Shown: one piece after another, positions 8,540 through 15,858 of the stretch
How positions within the stretch are numbered: position 1 is the stretch's first letter
How the letters are laid out: each line of letters begins with the position of its first letter
Source: Desulfobacterales bacterium
GTDB lineage: Bacteria; Desulfobacterota; Desulfobacteria; Desulfobacterales; UBA11574
Length of the DNA: 21,722 bases
Assembly (NCBI GenBank): GCA_030145595.1
Contig: JAQYVG010000017.1
Span: 1-21,722, forward strand
Direction: 5' to 3'
Position numbers and translations under genes: made by a program
The notes under the pieces: model-generated
Databases searched by the model: none
What the model saw: only the letters and a program-made list of their open reading frames with translations
Told to the model about the DNA's origin: nothing

Positions 8540-8694
8540 TTGACTAACAATCCTTTTTCCATAAAATATATTTTCTTTTTCAAAAGTTTTCATGCAGTTT
8601 TTAGGTTGAAGATCAGACAGTGAAATAGTACATATAGCAAGGCTTGAAATACAGGTCAAATACGAATTAGATACGAACACTTTGAACCTATCGA

Positions 8695-9381
8695 ATGAAC
8701 CAGCAGATATCCATAATCATACCGGTTCTCAATGAATCCGGCATCATCAATTTTACTATTGAACATCTTTATACCCTCGATTCTTCGAACACTGTTGAAA
8801 TCATTGTCGTGGACGGGAGCCCTCATGGGGAGACCATCAACACCATAACCGGCTCTGATGTCCAAAAAATCAGCGGCCAAAAAGGCAGAGGATCTCAAAT
8901 GAACCAGGGGGCCGCTGTCGCCGGCGGAGATATTTTGCTTTTTTTGCATGCAGATACCCGGTTGAGCCATGATGCTCTAAATCAAATTGTCGCAGCAACC
9001 AAGCAGCCTGATGTTGTGGGCGGCGCTTTTGATCTGAGGATCAACTCTGAAAAAAAAGTGTTCAGAGCCATTGAACTCATAGCTTCAACCCGTAGCCGCC
9101 TGACAAAAATACCTTACGGGGATCAAGCCATTTTCTTTAAAAAACGTTTTTTCGATCAAATCGGCGGATTCAAGAATATCCCCATTATGGAAGATGTGGA
9201 GCTGATGCAAAGAGTAAGAAAGGCAGGCAAAAAAATAAAATTTATCTCTCGCAAAGTTCAAACTGCCTCACGTCGGTGGGAAAAAGAAGGGATCGTATAT
9301 TGTACACTGAGAAACTGGTCTATAAGAACCTTGTACTTATTGGGAGTGCCGCCGGAGAAGCTCAAGAAATTCTACTCTTAA
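8695..9381 (+). CDS. TIGR04283-family glycosyltransferase (GT2)
   Basis: This 228-residue GT2 protein begins ISIIIPVLNES. It has the donor-binding VDGSPHGET region, the family-specific KGRGSQMNQGAAVAGGDILLF-type block followed by LHADT (DxD equivalent), YGDQAIFF, and the MEDVELMQRVRKAGK acceptor segment. It lacks membrane helices. Databases call this family rSAM/selenodomain-associated transferase 2 or arsenosugar biosynthesis glycosyltransferase; it often co-occurs with TIGR04282, and that partner is present at 172-873. The gene is divergent from the methyltransferase, with 155 bp between the chosen starts that should hold promoters for both. No strong ribosome binding site precedes the ATG. 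The linkage made is unknown. Confidence 0.92.
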   Translation: MNQQISIIIPVLNESGIINFTIEHLYTLDSSNTVEIIVVDGSPHGETINTITGSDVQKISGQKGRGSQMNQGAAVAGGDILLFLHADTRLSHDALNQIVAATKQPDVVGGAFDLRINSEKKVFRAIELIASTRSRLTKIPYGDQAIFFKKRFFDQIGGFKNIPIMEDVELMQRVRKAGKKIKFISRKVQTASRRWEKEGIVYCTLRNWSIRTLYLLGVPPEKLKKFYS

Positions 9382-9573
9382 AATTTTCGGACCGGCCGAG
9401 ATTTCTCAAAGATCACCCAACCCGGAGCCAGGACCAATCGCGTTTGATACCCATTACGTATCACCGGCATTAAAGTGTTTTATTGGACCTTACCTATATA
9501 ACAGATAAGACAGGTTTTGGATTGAAGATTCGAAACCCCAATCAATTCCGATATTGAGGTGACCTGGATTTGC

Positions 9574-9593
9574 GATTGAAGGCATCTTCAATC
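9574..9593. repeat. Perfect 8-bp stem-loop between convergent genes
   Basis: GATTGAAG, loop GCAT, CTTCAATC forms a perfect 8-bp hairpin. It lies in the 248-bp gap between the ends of two convergent genes. It is followed on the plus strand by an A-run and lacks a U-run on either strand, so it is not a standard intrinsic terminator, though it could still mark a 3' end. Confidence 0.45.
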
Positions 9594-9629
9594 TGAAAAA
9601 AATAATCAAGTCCTCAAATAACCAAAGGT

Positions 9630-10421
9630 TCAATTGCCGTCGCGCACAGGCAAAGCCCGTTTGGGGTTGGAATGAGACTGATTGCTCCAGTACAGGTAGC
9701 CACTGTAGAAAGAGAAGTAGGCAGCCGTGGAACCGCTTGTTTCAGATGCCCAGGGGCAACAACAAGTAATATGAATTAGTTTTGTAAGCTTAACCTTGTC
9801 CCACTGTGACACACAACCTTGATGATAACCACTCGTGTTCTTATCATAAATCCCTGCTAATTCATCCAGTGTCGGCATCCGCCAGTCAGTATATCCGCCA
9901 CCACGATAATTTTCACAGTACCGCTTGGCATCTTGCCAGTTAATGTCTTCCCTATTGTCTTTAGGCGCCCACATTAAACCTGTTTTCATATCTTTAACAG
10001 TCCCATTGTCATAGGCGGCAAATCGTCCGTCACGTTCGATTACTTTGGGCATGGCAACATCAGAGCTAGCGGGTGGAGTGCTTGTTTTAACTTTCCCGTT
10101 GAGTATAACCAAATATGTCCCGTTTTGTTGATATCCAACATCAATAACATCATATCCCGGCAACAATACCGCCTCAGTTTTTGATTCAATATAATCTGAA
10201 TGTATAACAAAATCTTTCGCTGCTGTTAATGCTTTCACCTTTACCCCGGCTCGTTCTATGGCTTCACGCTTCGCAAACAACACGGCTTCTTTGTAATCCT
10301 GCTGCTTTGTGGTTTTTACACCGTCATCAACTCCTTTAATTCTAACATCAATCGTTCCGGCAACAGATATACAAGGAGCTATTAGCAATGCAATTAACAC
10401 TATATATGTCATTCTTAACAT
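9630..10421 (-). CDS. Exported DUF1566 (Lcl C-terminal) protein with FlgT-like N-terminal domain
   Basis: This is a 263-residue exported protein. A signal peptide covers residues 1 to about 22 (YIVLIALLIAPCISVAG). It is followed by a small domain (about 25-115; AVLFAKREAIERAGVKV, then a YLVILNGKV strand) resembling the N-terminal domain of FlgT or LPP20-type envelope proteins. The C-terminal half is a DUF1566/Lcl domain: FAAYDNGTVKDMKTGLMWA, INWQDAKRYCENYRGGGYTDWRMPTLDEL, and a closing YWSNQSHSNPKRALPVRDG. GGAGG seven bases before the ATG fixes the start. An unusual CCCPWASET triple cysteine occurs where most relatives have a WSST-type strand. DUF1566 domains are surface or periplasmic carbohydrate/peptide-binding-like modules with no known catalytic role. 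It is convergent with the TIGR04283 gene and has no operon partner. Confidence 0.85.
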   Translation of the reverse strand: MLRMTYIVLIALLIAPCISVAGTIDVRIKGVDDGVKTTKQQDYKEAVLFAKREAIERAGVKVKALTAAKDFVIHSDYIESKTEAVLLPGYDVIDVGYQQNGTYLVILNGKVKTSTPPASSDVAMPKVIERDGRFAAYDNGTVKDMKTGLMWAPKDNREDINWQDAKRYCENYRGGGYTDWRMPTLDELAGIYDKNTSGYHQGCVSQWDKVKLTKLIHITCCCPWASETSGSTAAYFSFYSGYLYWSNQSHSNPKRALPVRDGN

Positions 10422-10856
10422 AAAATATCCTCCAGACTTTTTAATTTGAGTGACTGCTCCAATTCAAGATGCCTTAACCAACGGGTGACATCAAACTATT
10501 ATCATAGACGATTCGGTTTGGGAATCTTGCATTTTTGGGTTATCTTGCAAAACCCGGTAACTATCAGTGAGCATAAAATAATTGCCGTTATGTTTTTGAT
10601 ATCATATAATTTATCCTAATACAATTTGGGTTTTTGTTAATCCAGTCAAAAGCACGTCAGTGTTTTATACTTTGAACCTGTAACCGGGTGTTGCGCACAC
10701 GGTTTGTTTGGCATGCATGAAAGCCTCCGGCTCGCCCTTTTGAGTGAAATCTGGTAAAATAAAACCGTGTTACGGTTTTATCTTTCATTTGAATTCATCC
10801 CGTGCTGTAAGCAGCGGGGAATTTAAATTTTCAGACAATTCGAAAAGGAGGGCACC
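10422..10856. other. Divergent intergenic region, 435 bp
   Basis: This region separates the DUF1566 gene (minus) from the DinB-like gene (plus), so it should contain promoters for both. I find no reading frame with coding character. AT-rich words such as TATAAT-like CATATAATTT near 10605 could serve as -10 elements, but there is no good -35 at the right spacing. A strong hairpin is listed separately. Confidence 0.4.
10759..10781. terminator. 10-bp hairpin with flanking U-runs, terminator-like on either strand
   Basis: ATAAAACCGT, loop GTT, ACGGTTTTAT is a perfect 10-bp stem with a 3-nt loop. Read on the minus strand it is followed by TTTTACC and resembles an intrinsic terminator. Read on the plus strand it lies about 75 bp before the DinB-like start codon and could act as a leader structure. 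No gene ends immediately beside it on either strand, so the role is open. Confidence 0.35.
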
Positions 10857-11342
10857 ATGAGTCAACGCGTAAAGGAGCTAATCGAACGATTTGAGGCATT
10901 TAATAATGAGATAATCGGGTTCGTCGAGAATTGTTCCGACGATAAATGGCGCAAAACATGTTCAGGTGAAGGCTGGACGGTCAATGTAGTAGCTCGCCAT
11001 ATCGCTGCAAGTCACTATGGCGCATTGGGCCTGGTTAAGATGATCGTCTCCGGAGAAACATTGCCGGAACTCACCACGGAGGCCATAGATCAGGGAAATG
11101 TAAAGCATGCCAAAAAACATGCGGATTGCACCAAGGATGAAGTGCTCGGTTATTTGAACAAAAATGGTGAAGCTATCGCTGCTTACCTAACCGGACTGAA
11201 TGACGAAGGCCTTGACCGTTATGCCCGTCTCGCTCTAACCGGCGGTGATATTAGCGCACAACAATTCATCGAAAGCATTATTATTCAATCAGGCAATGAG
11301 CATCTCAACAGCATGAAAGCCGCCACCGGCGTGTATAAGTAA
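10857..11342 (+). CDS. DinB-like / maleylpyruvate isomerase N-terminal-fold protein
   Basis: This 161-residue four-helix-bundle protein of the DinB/MDMPI superfamily has a strong ribosome binding site: AGGAGG five bases before the ATG. The first helix ends in CSDDKWRKTCSGEGWTV, the typical DinB W....EGWTV lead-in, followed by ARHIAASHYG, where H48 (and H53) sits at the usual metal-binding position. The last helix has GNEHLNSM with H149. This suggests a metal-binding bundle, although the usual C-terminal HxxxH pair is reduced to one histidine. Such proteins are often thiol-dependent enzymes (bacillithiol or mycothiol S-transferases) or orphan stress proteins. The stop lies one base from the end of the convergent DUF423 gene. 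The substrate is unknown. Confidence 0.8.
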   Translation: MSQRVKELIERFEAFNNEIIGFVENCSDDKWRKTCSGEGWTVNVVARHIAASHYGALGLVKMIVSGETLPELTTEAIDQGNVKHAKKHADCTKDEVLGYLNKNGEAIAAYLTGLNDEGLDRYARLALTGGDISAQQFIESIIIQSGNEHLNSMKAATGVYK

Positions 11343-11343
11343 A

Positions 11344-11718
11344 TTACTCCGTTATATTTCTCCAGGCCGCCAAAGCCGTGCAGAGCCAGGCGCCGACAAG
11401 AGCAATCCCACCAAAGGGCGTGATGGCTCCTAACCACCGCATTCCGGTTAGGGTAAGGAGGTACAGGCTACCCGAGAAAATAACAATGCCGATGACAAAC
11501 AGCCAACCGGCGACCTTAAACAAACCGTCTTGAAACCAGCGATTCCCGGCCAAGGCAATCAGCGCCAGGGCATGGTACATCTGGTACCGTACCCCGGTTT
11601 CAAATACAGTCAGCAGATGTGGTTCCAATACAGCTTTGAGAGCGTGAGCCCCAAAGGCCCCCAGAACCACAGCCAAACCGCCGATCAGGGCGGCTAATGT
11701 TACAAAGAGTCGTCTCAT
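11344..11718 (-). CDS. DUF423 small membrane protein (YgdD-like)
   Basis: This 124-residue protein has four hydrophobic segments and the DUF423 signature: LGAFGAHALK near the N-terminus, TGVRYQMYHALALI in the middle, FSGSLYLLTLTG, and ITPFGGIALVGAWL near the C-terminus. Length matches the family. AGGAG lies about seven bases before the ATG. It is an inner-membrane protein of unknown function, common in proteobacteria. It ends one base from the convergent DinB-like gene, so the two probably share a terminator region, though no hairpin is evident between them. Confidence 0.92.
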   Translation of the reverse strand: MRRLFVTLAALIGGLAVVLGAFGAHALKAVLEPHLLTVFETGVRYQMYHALALIALAGNRWFQDGLFKVAGWLFVIGIVIFSGSLYLLTLTGMRWLGAITPFGGIALVGAWLCTALAAWRNITE

Positions 11719-12230
11719 TTAATACTCCTGCTTATATATGTTGAGTGTGACACCAGACTTGGAATCCAGTGCCAAACCTAAAAGTATCCCTATGTCAGAA
11801 CCCCTATGGGGGATTAGCAAGAAAATATAAGGATCTTTTCTTAATGGTCCACCTTTACACCTGTATTGTTATTAACGGGAATCGCATTCGCAATATTGTG
11901 AGGATCTAAAAATTAATGATTTATGGAGTTACTGGATTGACAAATACGATTCTTAAACCATTTTTGAGGGACGGACAATTGACAATTAATCATCGCTTCT
12001 TATTCTCTATTGAATGGAAAACAATTTTCCTTTTTGCCCTTGGAAAACCTTGCGGATATCTGCTTTTTCGATGAGGAATTCCTTATTGTGCTTGTTATAC
12101 CTTATCACTCATTAACAGGCTCAATCAGCAACGCTTATGAACACCGGCGACCTGAACGCATCTGAAACCTACTTTTGCGAAGGGTCAATTTAAAGTATAA
12201 CGCTGGATTATTAAAACAGGAGGTCATAAA
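11719..12230. other. Divergent intergenic region, 512 bp, upstream of the rhodanese
   Basis: No coding frame of convincing length or composition was found on either strand. The region separates the DUF423 gene (minus) from the rhodanese (plus). A small CCCC-TAT-GGGG hairpin lies near 11802-11812. TTGACA at 11937-11942 is a perfect -35 word but lacks a matching -10. TATAAC near 12196-12201, 30 bp before the rhodanese start, could be a -10. The last bases hold an AGGAGGT ribosome binding site, seven bases before the rhodanese ATG. Confidence 0.45.
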
Positions 12231-12551
12231 ATGACAGAACCCTTACGTATCTCACCGGAAATGGCCTGGGGGAAAATAACTTCAGGCTCGGGACTGTTGG
12301 TATGTGCATATGATGACGATCAGAAATTCCAAAACAATCATTTGCAAGGCGCACTTTCGTATGCCGAATTCCAATCTAAACTCTCATCAATCTCCAAAGA
12401 CCAGGAGATCATTTTCTACTGTGCCTGACCCAATGAAAAATCTGCTGCCGGTCTGGCAGAAAAATACTTAAATGACGGATACACGAACTTAACCGTACTC
12501 GGCGGAGGTGTCGAAGGTTGGAAAAATGCCGGTTACGCCATGGCGGAGTAA
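12231..12551 (+). CDS. Selenocysteine-containing single-domain rhodanese (TGA at codon 66 read as Sec)
   Basis: A perfect AGGAGGT precedes the ATG. Codons 1-65 encode the N-terminal half of a rhodanese (SPEMAWGK, LLVCAYDDDQKF, HLQGALSYAEF, DQEIIFYCA). Codon 66 is TGA (12426-12428). The same frame then continues for 40 codons as PNEKSAAGLAEKYLNDGYTN and LTVLGGGVEGWKNAGYAMAE before a TAA. That downstream part is exactly the rhodanese C-terminus, so the TGA splits one domain. The active-site loop reads FYC-A-U-PNE. Cysteine homologues that I recall carry CxCPNE, so the TGA replaces the second Cys, which is the classic Cys-to-Sec pattern. A SECIS-like hairpin follows. C64 should be the persulfide cysteine, with U66 a selenol partner. 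The protein is 106 residues with Sec, or 65 if translation stops. A nonsense pseudogene is the alternative. Sulfurtransferase or thiol/selenol redox activity is likely. The neighbour is a convergent disulfide-oxidoreductase fusion. Confidence 0.85.
12426..12460 (+). promoter_or_regulatory. Bacterial SECIS-like element of the rhodanese
   Basis: Directly after the in-frame TGA, TCTGC (12441-12445) pairs with GCAGA (12456-12460). The loop can be drawn as GCC-GGTCT-GGC with a GCU bulge on the 5' side. The apical GGTCT begins 21 nt after the TGA. The E. coli fdhF SECIS also has a GGUCU-type apical loop with an adjacent bulged U, at about 18 nt. SelB should recognise this structure. The selenocysteine machinery (selABCD) is not in the window. 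Confidence 0.65.
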
Positions 12552-12596
12552 AAAATAACGACTTCTCTCTCCTTAATTCTATGAATTTTTCACGGG

Positions 12597-14738
12597 TTAG
12601 CTGCGCATCCAACCGTGATACCGCTCCACCCAGCTAAGGAGTTTTTCCGGTGCATTGGCTTTCTTCCACCGGCCGGCGGCAAATTTGTTGGCTTCCGCCA
12701 AGGTGGGATAGATATGAATGGTTCCCAGGATTTTATTCAAGCCCAGCCCGTTTTTCATAGCTAGAATATATTCCGCGATGATGTCGCTGGCATGCGTCCC
12801 GACAATAGTAACACCCAAGATTTTATCGGTGCCGGGTTTTGTCAATACCTTTACCAGACCGTGATCTTCGGAATCGGCAATAGCCCGGTCCAGATCGTCG
12901 ATACCGTAGGTTGTGACCTCATAGTCCGTGTTGGTTTCCTTGGCTTCCAGTTCATTTAAACCGACACGGGCAACCTCGGGATCCGTGTAGGTGGCCCAGG
13001 GAATGACGCGGTAATCGGCCCTGAATGATTTGAATCTTCCAAACAGGGCATTTACCGAAGCATACCATGCCTGGTGGGCGGCGGTGTGTGTAAACTGATA
13101 GGGACCGGCAACATCGCCGGCGCAAAAAATGTTGGGATAATTGGTTCTAAGAAATTCATCGGTTTCTATGGTACCGTTGTGCTCTATCGCAACCCCCAGC
13201 TCTTCCAGACCAAAGCCTTTGGTATTGGCTACACGACCAACGGCAACCAGAATTTCGTCAAATTCTACAGAAACATCCTCTCCGTTATAATCGCAGATCA
13301 GGGTTTTTTGATCGCCGTCAACCCGCACCTCCTTGGCGCGATGGTTGGTAAGCACGCGCACGCCTTCCTGCTCAAATTTATTTTTCACAAGTTCGGAAAT
13401 TTCTTCATCTTCGCGCAATAGGATGCGAGGTGCCATCTCGACCTGCGAGACCTGTGCACCGATGCGGGCAAAAGCCTGGGAAAGCTCACAACCAATGGGC
13501 CCGCCGCCTAAAACAACGAACCGTCCGGGTAGCTTGCGAAGCTGCCAGACATTGTCGGAAGTCAGGTAGTCAATTTTATCAAGTCCCGCAATGGGAGGAA
13601 CAAACGGGCGCGCGCCGGTAGCAACAACGATATTGCGGGTAGTAATAACCTTGCCGTTCACTTCGACGGTATATGGTGAAGTGACCATCGCCGCACCCTG
13701 GATGCAATCCACACCAAGTTCGGTATAACGCTCCACAGAATCGTGAGGTTCAATTTTTTTAATGATCCTCTGAACCCTCTCCATGACATCGGCAAAGTCA
13801 AACTCGATTTCACCGCGTTTAAAACCAAATTCGGCCGACCGCCTGGCATACGATAACATTTTTGCTGATCGAAGCAGCGCTTTGCTCGGTACGCAGCCGG
13901 TATTCAGGCAGTCACCCCCCATTTTGTGCTTTTCGATCAAAGCCACTTTGGCCTTTACTGCCGCTGCAATGTATGCAGTCACCAGTCCCGCCGATCCCGC
14001 GCCGATGACTACAAGATTGTAATCGAATTTTTGCGGGCGGGGATAGTTGGCCAATACCCGGCGTGCTTTGATAAAGGTTACAAGCTTTTTGGCTGCCAGG
14101 GGGAAAATGCCAAGCAGCGCAAAAGATAACAAAATTTCGATAGAAAGAATCCCCTTGAGCGACTCGATCTTTGCTAACATAGTGCCGGCATTGACATATA
14201 CTAAAGTGCCGGGGAGCATGCCGACCTGACTTACAATGTAAAACATAACCGTACGGATGGGGGTCAGTCCCATTACAAGATTAAGGACAAAAAACGGAAA
14301 AACAGGCACCAACCGCAATGTAAAAAGATAAAACGGCCCGTCCTTTCTAAAACTCTCGTTAACCGCTTTGAGCTTGCCACCGAATTTATTTTGGACATAA
14401 TCCCTCAGCAGGAACCGGGACACCAAAAAGGCTAAGGTTGCGCCGATGGTGCTTGCAAAAGAAACCATAAGCAGCCCTGTCCAGAGGCCAAAAAGGGCTC
14501 CTCCTGCCAATGTCATTACGGTGGCACCCGGCAGGGACAGGGCCGTGACCGCAATATACAGGGCCATATAGCCACCCATCGTCAGCGCCTTATTATCAGC
14601 ATAATAATTTTCAACCGCTTGCTGTTGTGACTTCAAATGCGATAAGGTAAAGTATTGCTGCAGGTCAAATGCATAGAAAAGGTACGCCAGCAGGACAATC
14701 GCCAATAAAAGAATGATCTTTGACCACTTGGGTTTCAT
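12597..14738 (-). CDS. TVP38/TMEM64 (VTT/SNARE-associated) membrane domain fused to FAD-dependent pyridine nucleotide-disulfide oxidoreductase
   Basis: This is a 713-residue fusion. Residues 1 to about 225 are a TVP38/TMEM64 (DedA-like) module with several helices, GGALFGLWTGLLM, and the conserved RLVPVFPFFVLNLVMGL re-entrant segment. Residues 240-713 form a class I flavin disulfide reductase like MerA or lipoamide dehydrogenase: FAD-binding GAGSAG (246-251), redox-active C277-LNTG-C282 in GGDCLNTGCVPSKAL, NAD(P)-binding GGGPIG (412-417), and FAD-binding FCAGDVAG. The dimer-interface motif is HIYPTLAE (675-682), where lipoamide dehydrogenase has a catalytic His; Y677 takes that place. No N-terminal HMA domain or C-terminal CC pair is seen, so it is not a standard mercuric reductase. 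AGGTG precedes the ATG. The substrate is unknown. The adjacent selenorhodanese is a candidate redox partner. Confidence 0.92.
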   Translation of the reverse strand: MKPKWSKIILLLAIVLLAYLFYAFDLQQYFTLSHLKSQQQAVENYYADNKALTMGGYMALYIAVTALSLPGATVMTLAGGALFGLWTGLLMVSFASTIGATLAFLVSRFLLRDYVQNKFGGKLKAVNESFRKDGPFYLFTLRLVPVFPFFVLNLVMGLTPIRTVMFYIVSQVGMLPGTLVYVNAGTMLAKIESLKGILSIEILLSFALLGIFPLAAKKLVTFIKARRVLANYPRPQKFDYNLVVIGAGSAGLVTAYIAAAVKAKVALIEKHKMGGDCLNTGCVPSKALLRSAKMLSYARRSAEFGFKRGEIEFDFADVMERVQRIIKKIEPHDSVERYTELGVDCIQGAAMVTSPYTVEVNGKVITTRNIVVATGARPFVPPIAGLDKIDYLTSDNVWQLRKLPGRFVVLGGGPIGCELSQAFARIGAQVSQVEMAPRILLREDEEISELVKNKFEQEGVRVLTNHRAKEVRVDGDQKTLICDYNGEDVSVEFDEILVAVGRVANTKGFGLEELGVAIEHNGTIETDEFLRTNYPNIFCAGDVAGPYQFTHTAAHQAWYASVNALFGRFKSFRADYRVIPWATYTDPEVARVGLNELEAKETNTDYEVTTYGIDDLDRAIADSEDHGLVKVLTKPGTDKILGVTIVGTHASDIIAEYILAMKNGLGLNKILGTIHIYPTLAEANKFAAGRWKKANAPEKLLSWVERYHGWMRS

Positions 14739-15003
14739 ATCAACACCTGTATACCATTAGTCGTTTGTTTGCTCTTTTTCTTACAATATAATAAGGATTA
14801 ACTGATAAGCAACTAACTCGCATTTATCATAAAGGGCATTAAATAATAAAGAAAAATTATTTTTTACTGAACAATCAATAATGTATGCTATATTATGGCA
14901 AAAGCAATGCTTGGCATTGACTGACTGGTGAAAAACCGTAACAAGGGGAATCATTCTGGAAATCAGGGCGCACAAAGAAAGCAATTCCATACTAAGGGGC
15001 TTT
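14739..15003. other. Divergent intergenic region, 265 bp
   Basis: This AT-rich stretch separates the TVP38 fusion (minus) from the VanZ-like gene (plus). TATGCTATATTATGG at about 14883-14897 contains plausible -10 words (TATATT), but no clear -35 pairs with them. Apparent short frames here have no protein-like features. Confidence 0.35.
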
Positions 15004-15858
15004 TTGTGGGCTTTAGTGGCAGTTTATACCCTGGTGCTTCCTCATGTAATTTTGATCTATAATGCCATTGCAAAGCACTTTTCGTCCGAAATTGCCGGAA
15101 AAGTTTCCATCGCATTAATTCTTCTGCTGGGAATCGCTTATTTTCTCGCGGTTCTGGTCTTGAAAAAGGGTATAAAAGCCCTGGCACTATTAGTTCCCTG
15201 TGCCATCATCGTTTGGGTTTTTATTTCCATAGAATCCAACCCGAACAAATATATCCACATCCCCGAATATATAATTATGACGTGGCTTCTATTTGAAGTC
15301 CTTGCGCTTGATTACAAGGATAAAGGCATATTTGTCCTTGTTTTTATATGCGCTGCTTTGCTGGGTATTGTTGATGAAATGATGCAAGGGATTATCCCGA
15401 ACCGGCATTACGGCTGGCAGGATATGATCATGAACTCTGCCGCCGCCCTTATGGGGGTCTTCACCCTTGCCGGCCTGAGAAAGGCACCGACGGGTGACTG
15501 GGCCTGGGCCGGCGGTCTAAAAGAATTCAAGCCGGCACTGGGGATTATGGTCTTCGGGGCTGCGGGAGCTGTTTTGACGTGTGTTTATCTGTTCCATGTC
15601 AAAGCACACCTGACCTTTCGGAGTGTCTACCCCTTCTGGCTGCTGGGCTGGAACGGCCTGTTCATAGTCACAGGCTCAGTCGCTATTTTTTTTCAAAAGC
15701 GTCTTTATAAACCGATCAATCCCGGCAACGATGAGGATTCAAACCCTTACGATCAAGCGATGACGGCCCGCCTCTGGATTTTGTGCCCGCTTGTCATCCT
15801 TATCATCATACACACCTTGGTGCTCCTGACGGCTGTTGCGGGGCTACCGTTTAATTAG
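15004..15858 (+). CDS. VanZ-like family membrane protein
   Basis: This protein of about 284 residues has seven or more hydrophobic segments. The VanZ signature is clear: HIPEY (H85), then DEMMQGIIPNRHYGWQD (D124, E125, Q128, P132, R134, D140) and N144 at the next turn. VanZ domains occur in teicoplanin resistance and in many envelope proteins of unknown role; the C-terminal extension here (about residues 170-284) adds at least three helices. The start is uncertain. TTG at 15004 follows AAGGGG with a short 4-nt gap, but it would begin inside the first helix. The frame is open back to 14932, with another AAGGGG at 14943 followed by ATT (14953) and CTG (14956), which would give a more natural N-terminus (EIRAHKESNSILRGF). 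The 3' end overlaps the convergent RarD gene by 8 bp. Confidence 0.8.
   Translation: MWALVAVYTLVLPHVILIYNAIAKHFSSEIAGKVSIALILLLGIAYFLAVLVLKKGIKALALLVPCAIIVWVFISIESNPNKYIHIPEYIIMTWLLFEVLALDYKDKGIFVLVFICAALLGIVDEMMQGIIPNRHYGWQDMIMNSAAALMGVFTLAGLRKAPTGDWAWAGGLKEFKPALGIMVFGAAGAVLTCVYLFHVKAHLTFRSVYPFWLLGWNGLFIVTGSVAIFFQKRLYKPINPGNDEDSNPYDQAMTARLWILCPLVILIIIHTLVLLTAVAGLPFN

Noticed and set aside
8540..8680. Upstream extension of the methyltransferase to 8680 or ATG 8593
   Set aside because: No ribosome binding site at either, the added residues are not family-like, and AAGGA supports 8539.
172..9381. Arsenosugar biosynthesis cluster
   Set aside because: Only TIGR04282 and TIGR04283 point that way. 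The methyltransferase lacks ArsM cysteines and neither radical-SAM protein looks like ArsS.
12231..12428. Complete 65-residue rhodanese fragment ending at TGA
   Set aside because: The frame continues for 40 codons with family-typical sequence and a SECIS-like hairpin follows, so Sec read-through fits better than a true stop. A pseudogene remains the fallback.
12597..14738. Mercuric reductase (merA)
   Set aside because: No HMA domain, no C-terminal vicinal cysteines and no mer genes nearby, and the protein carries a TVP38 membrane module.
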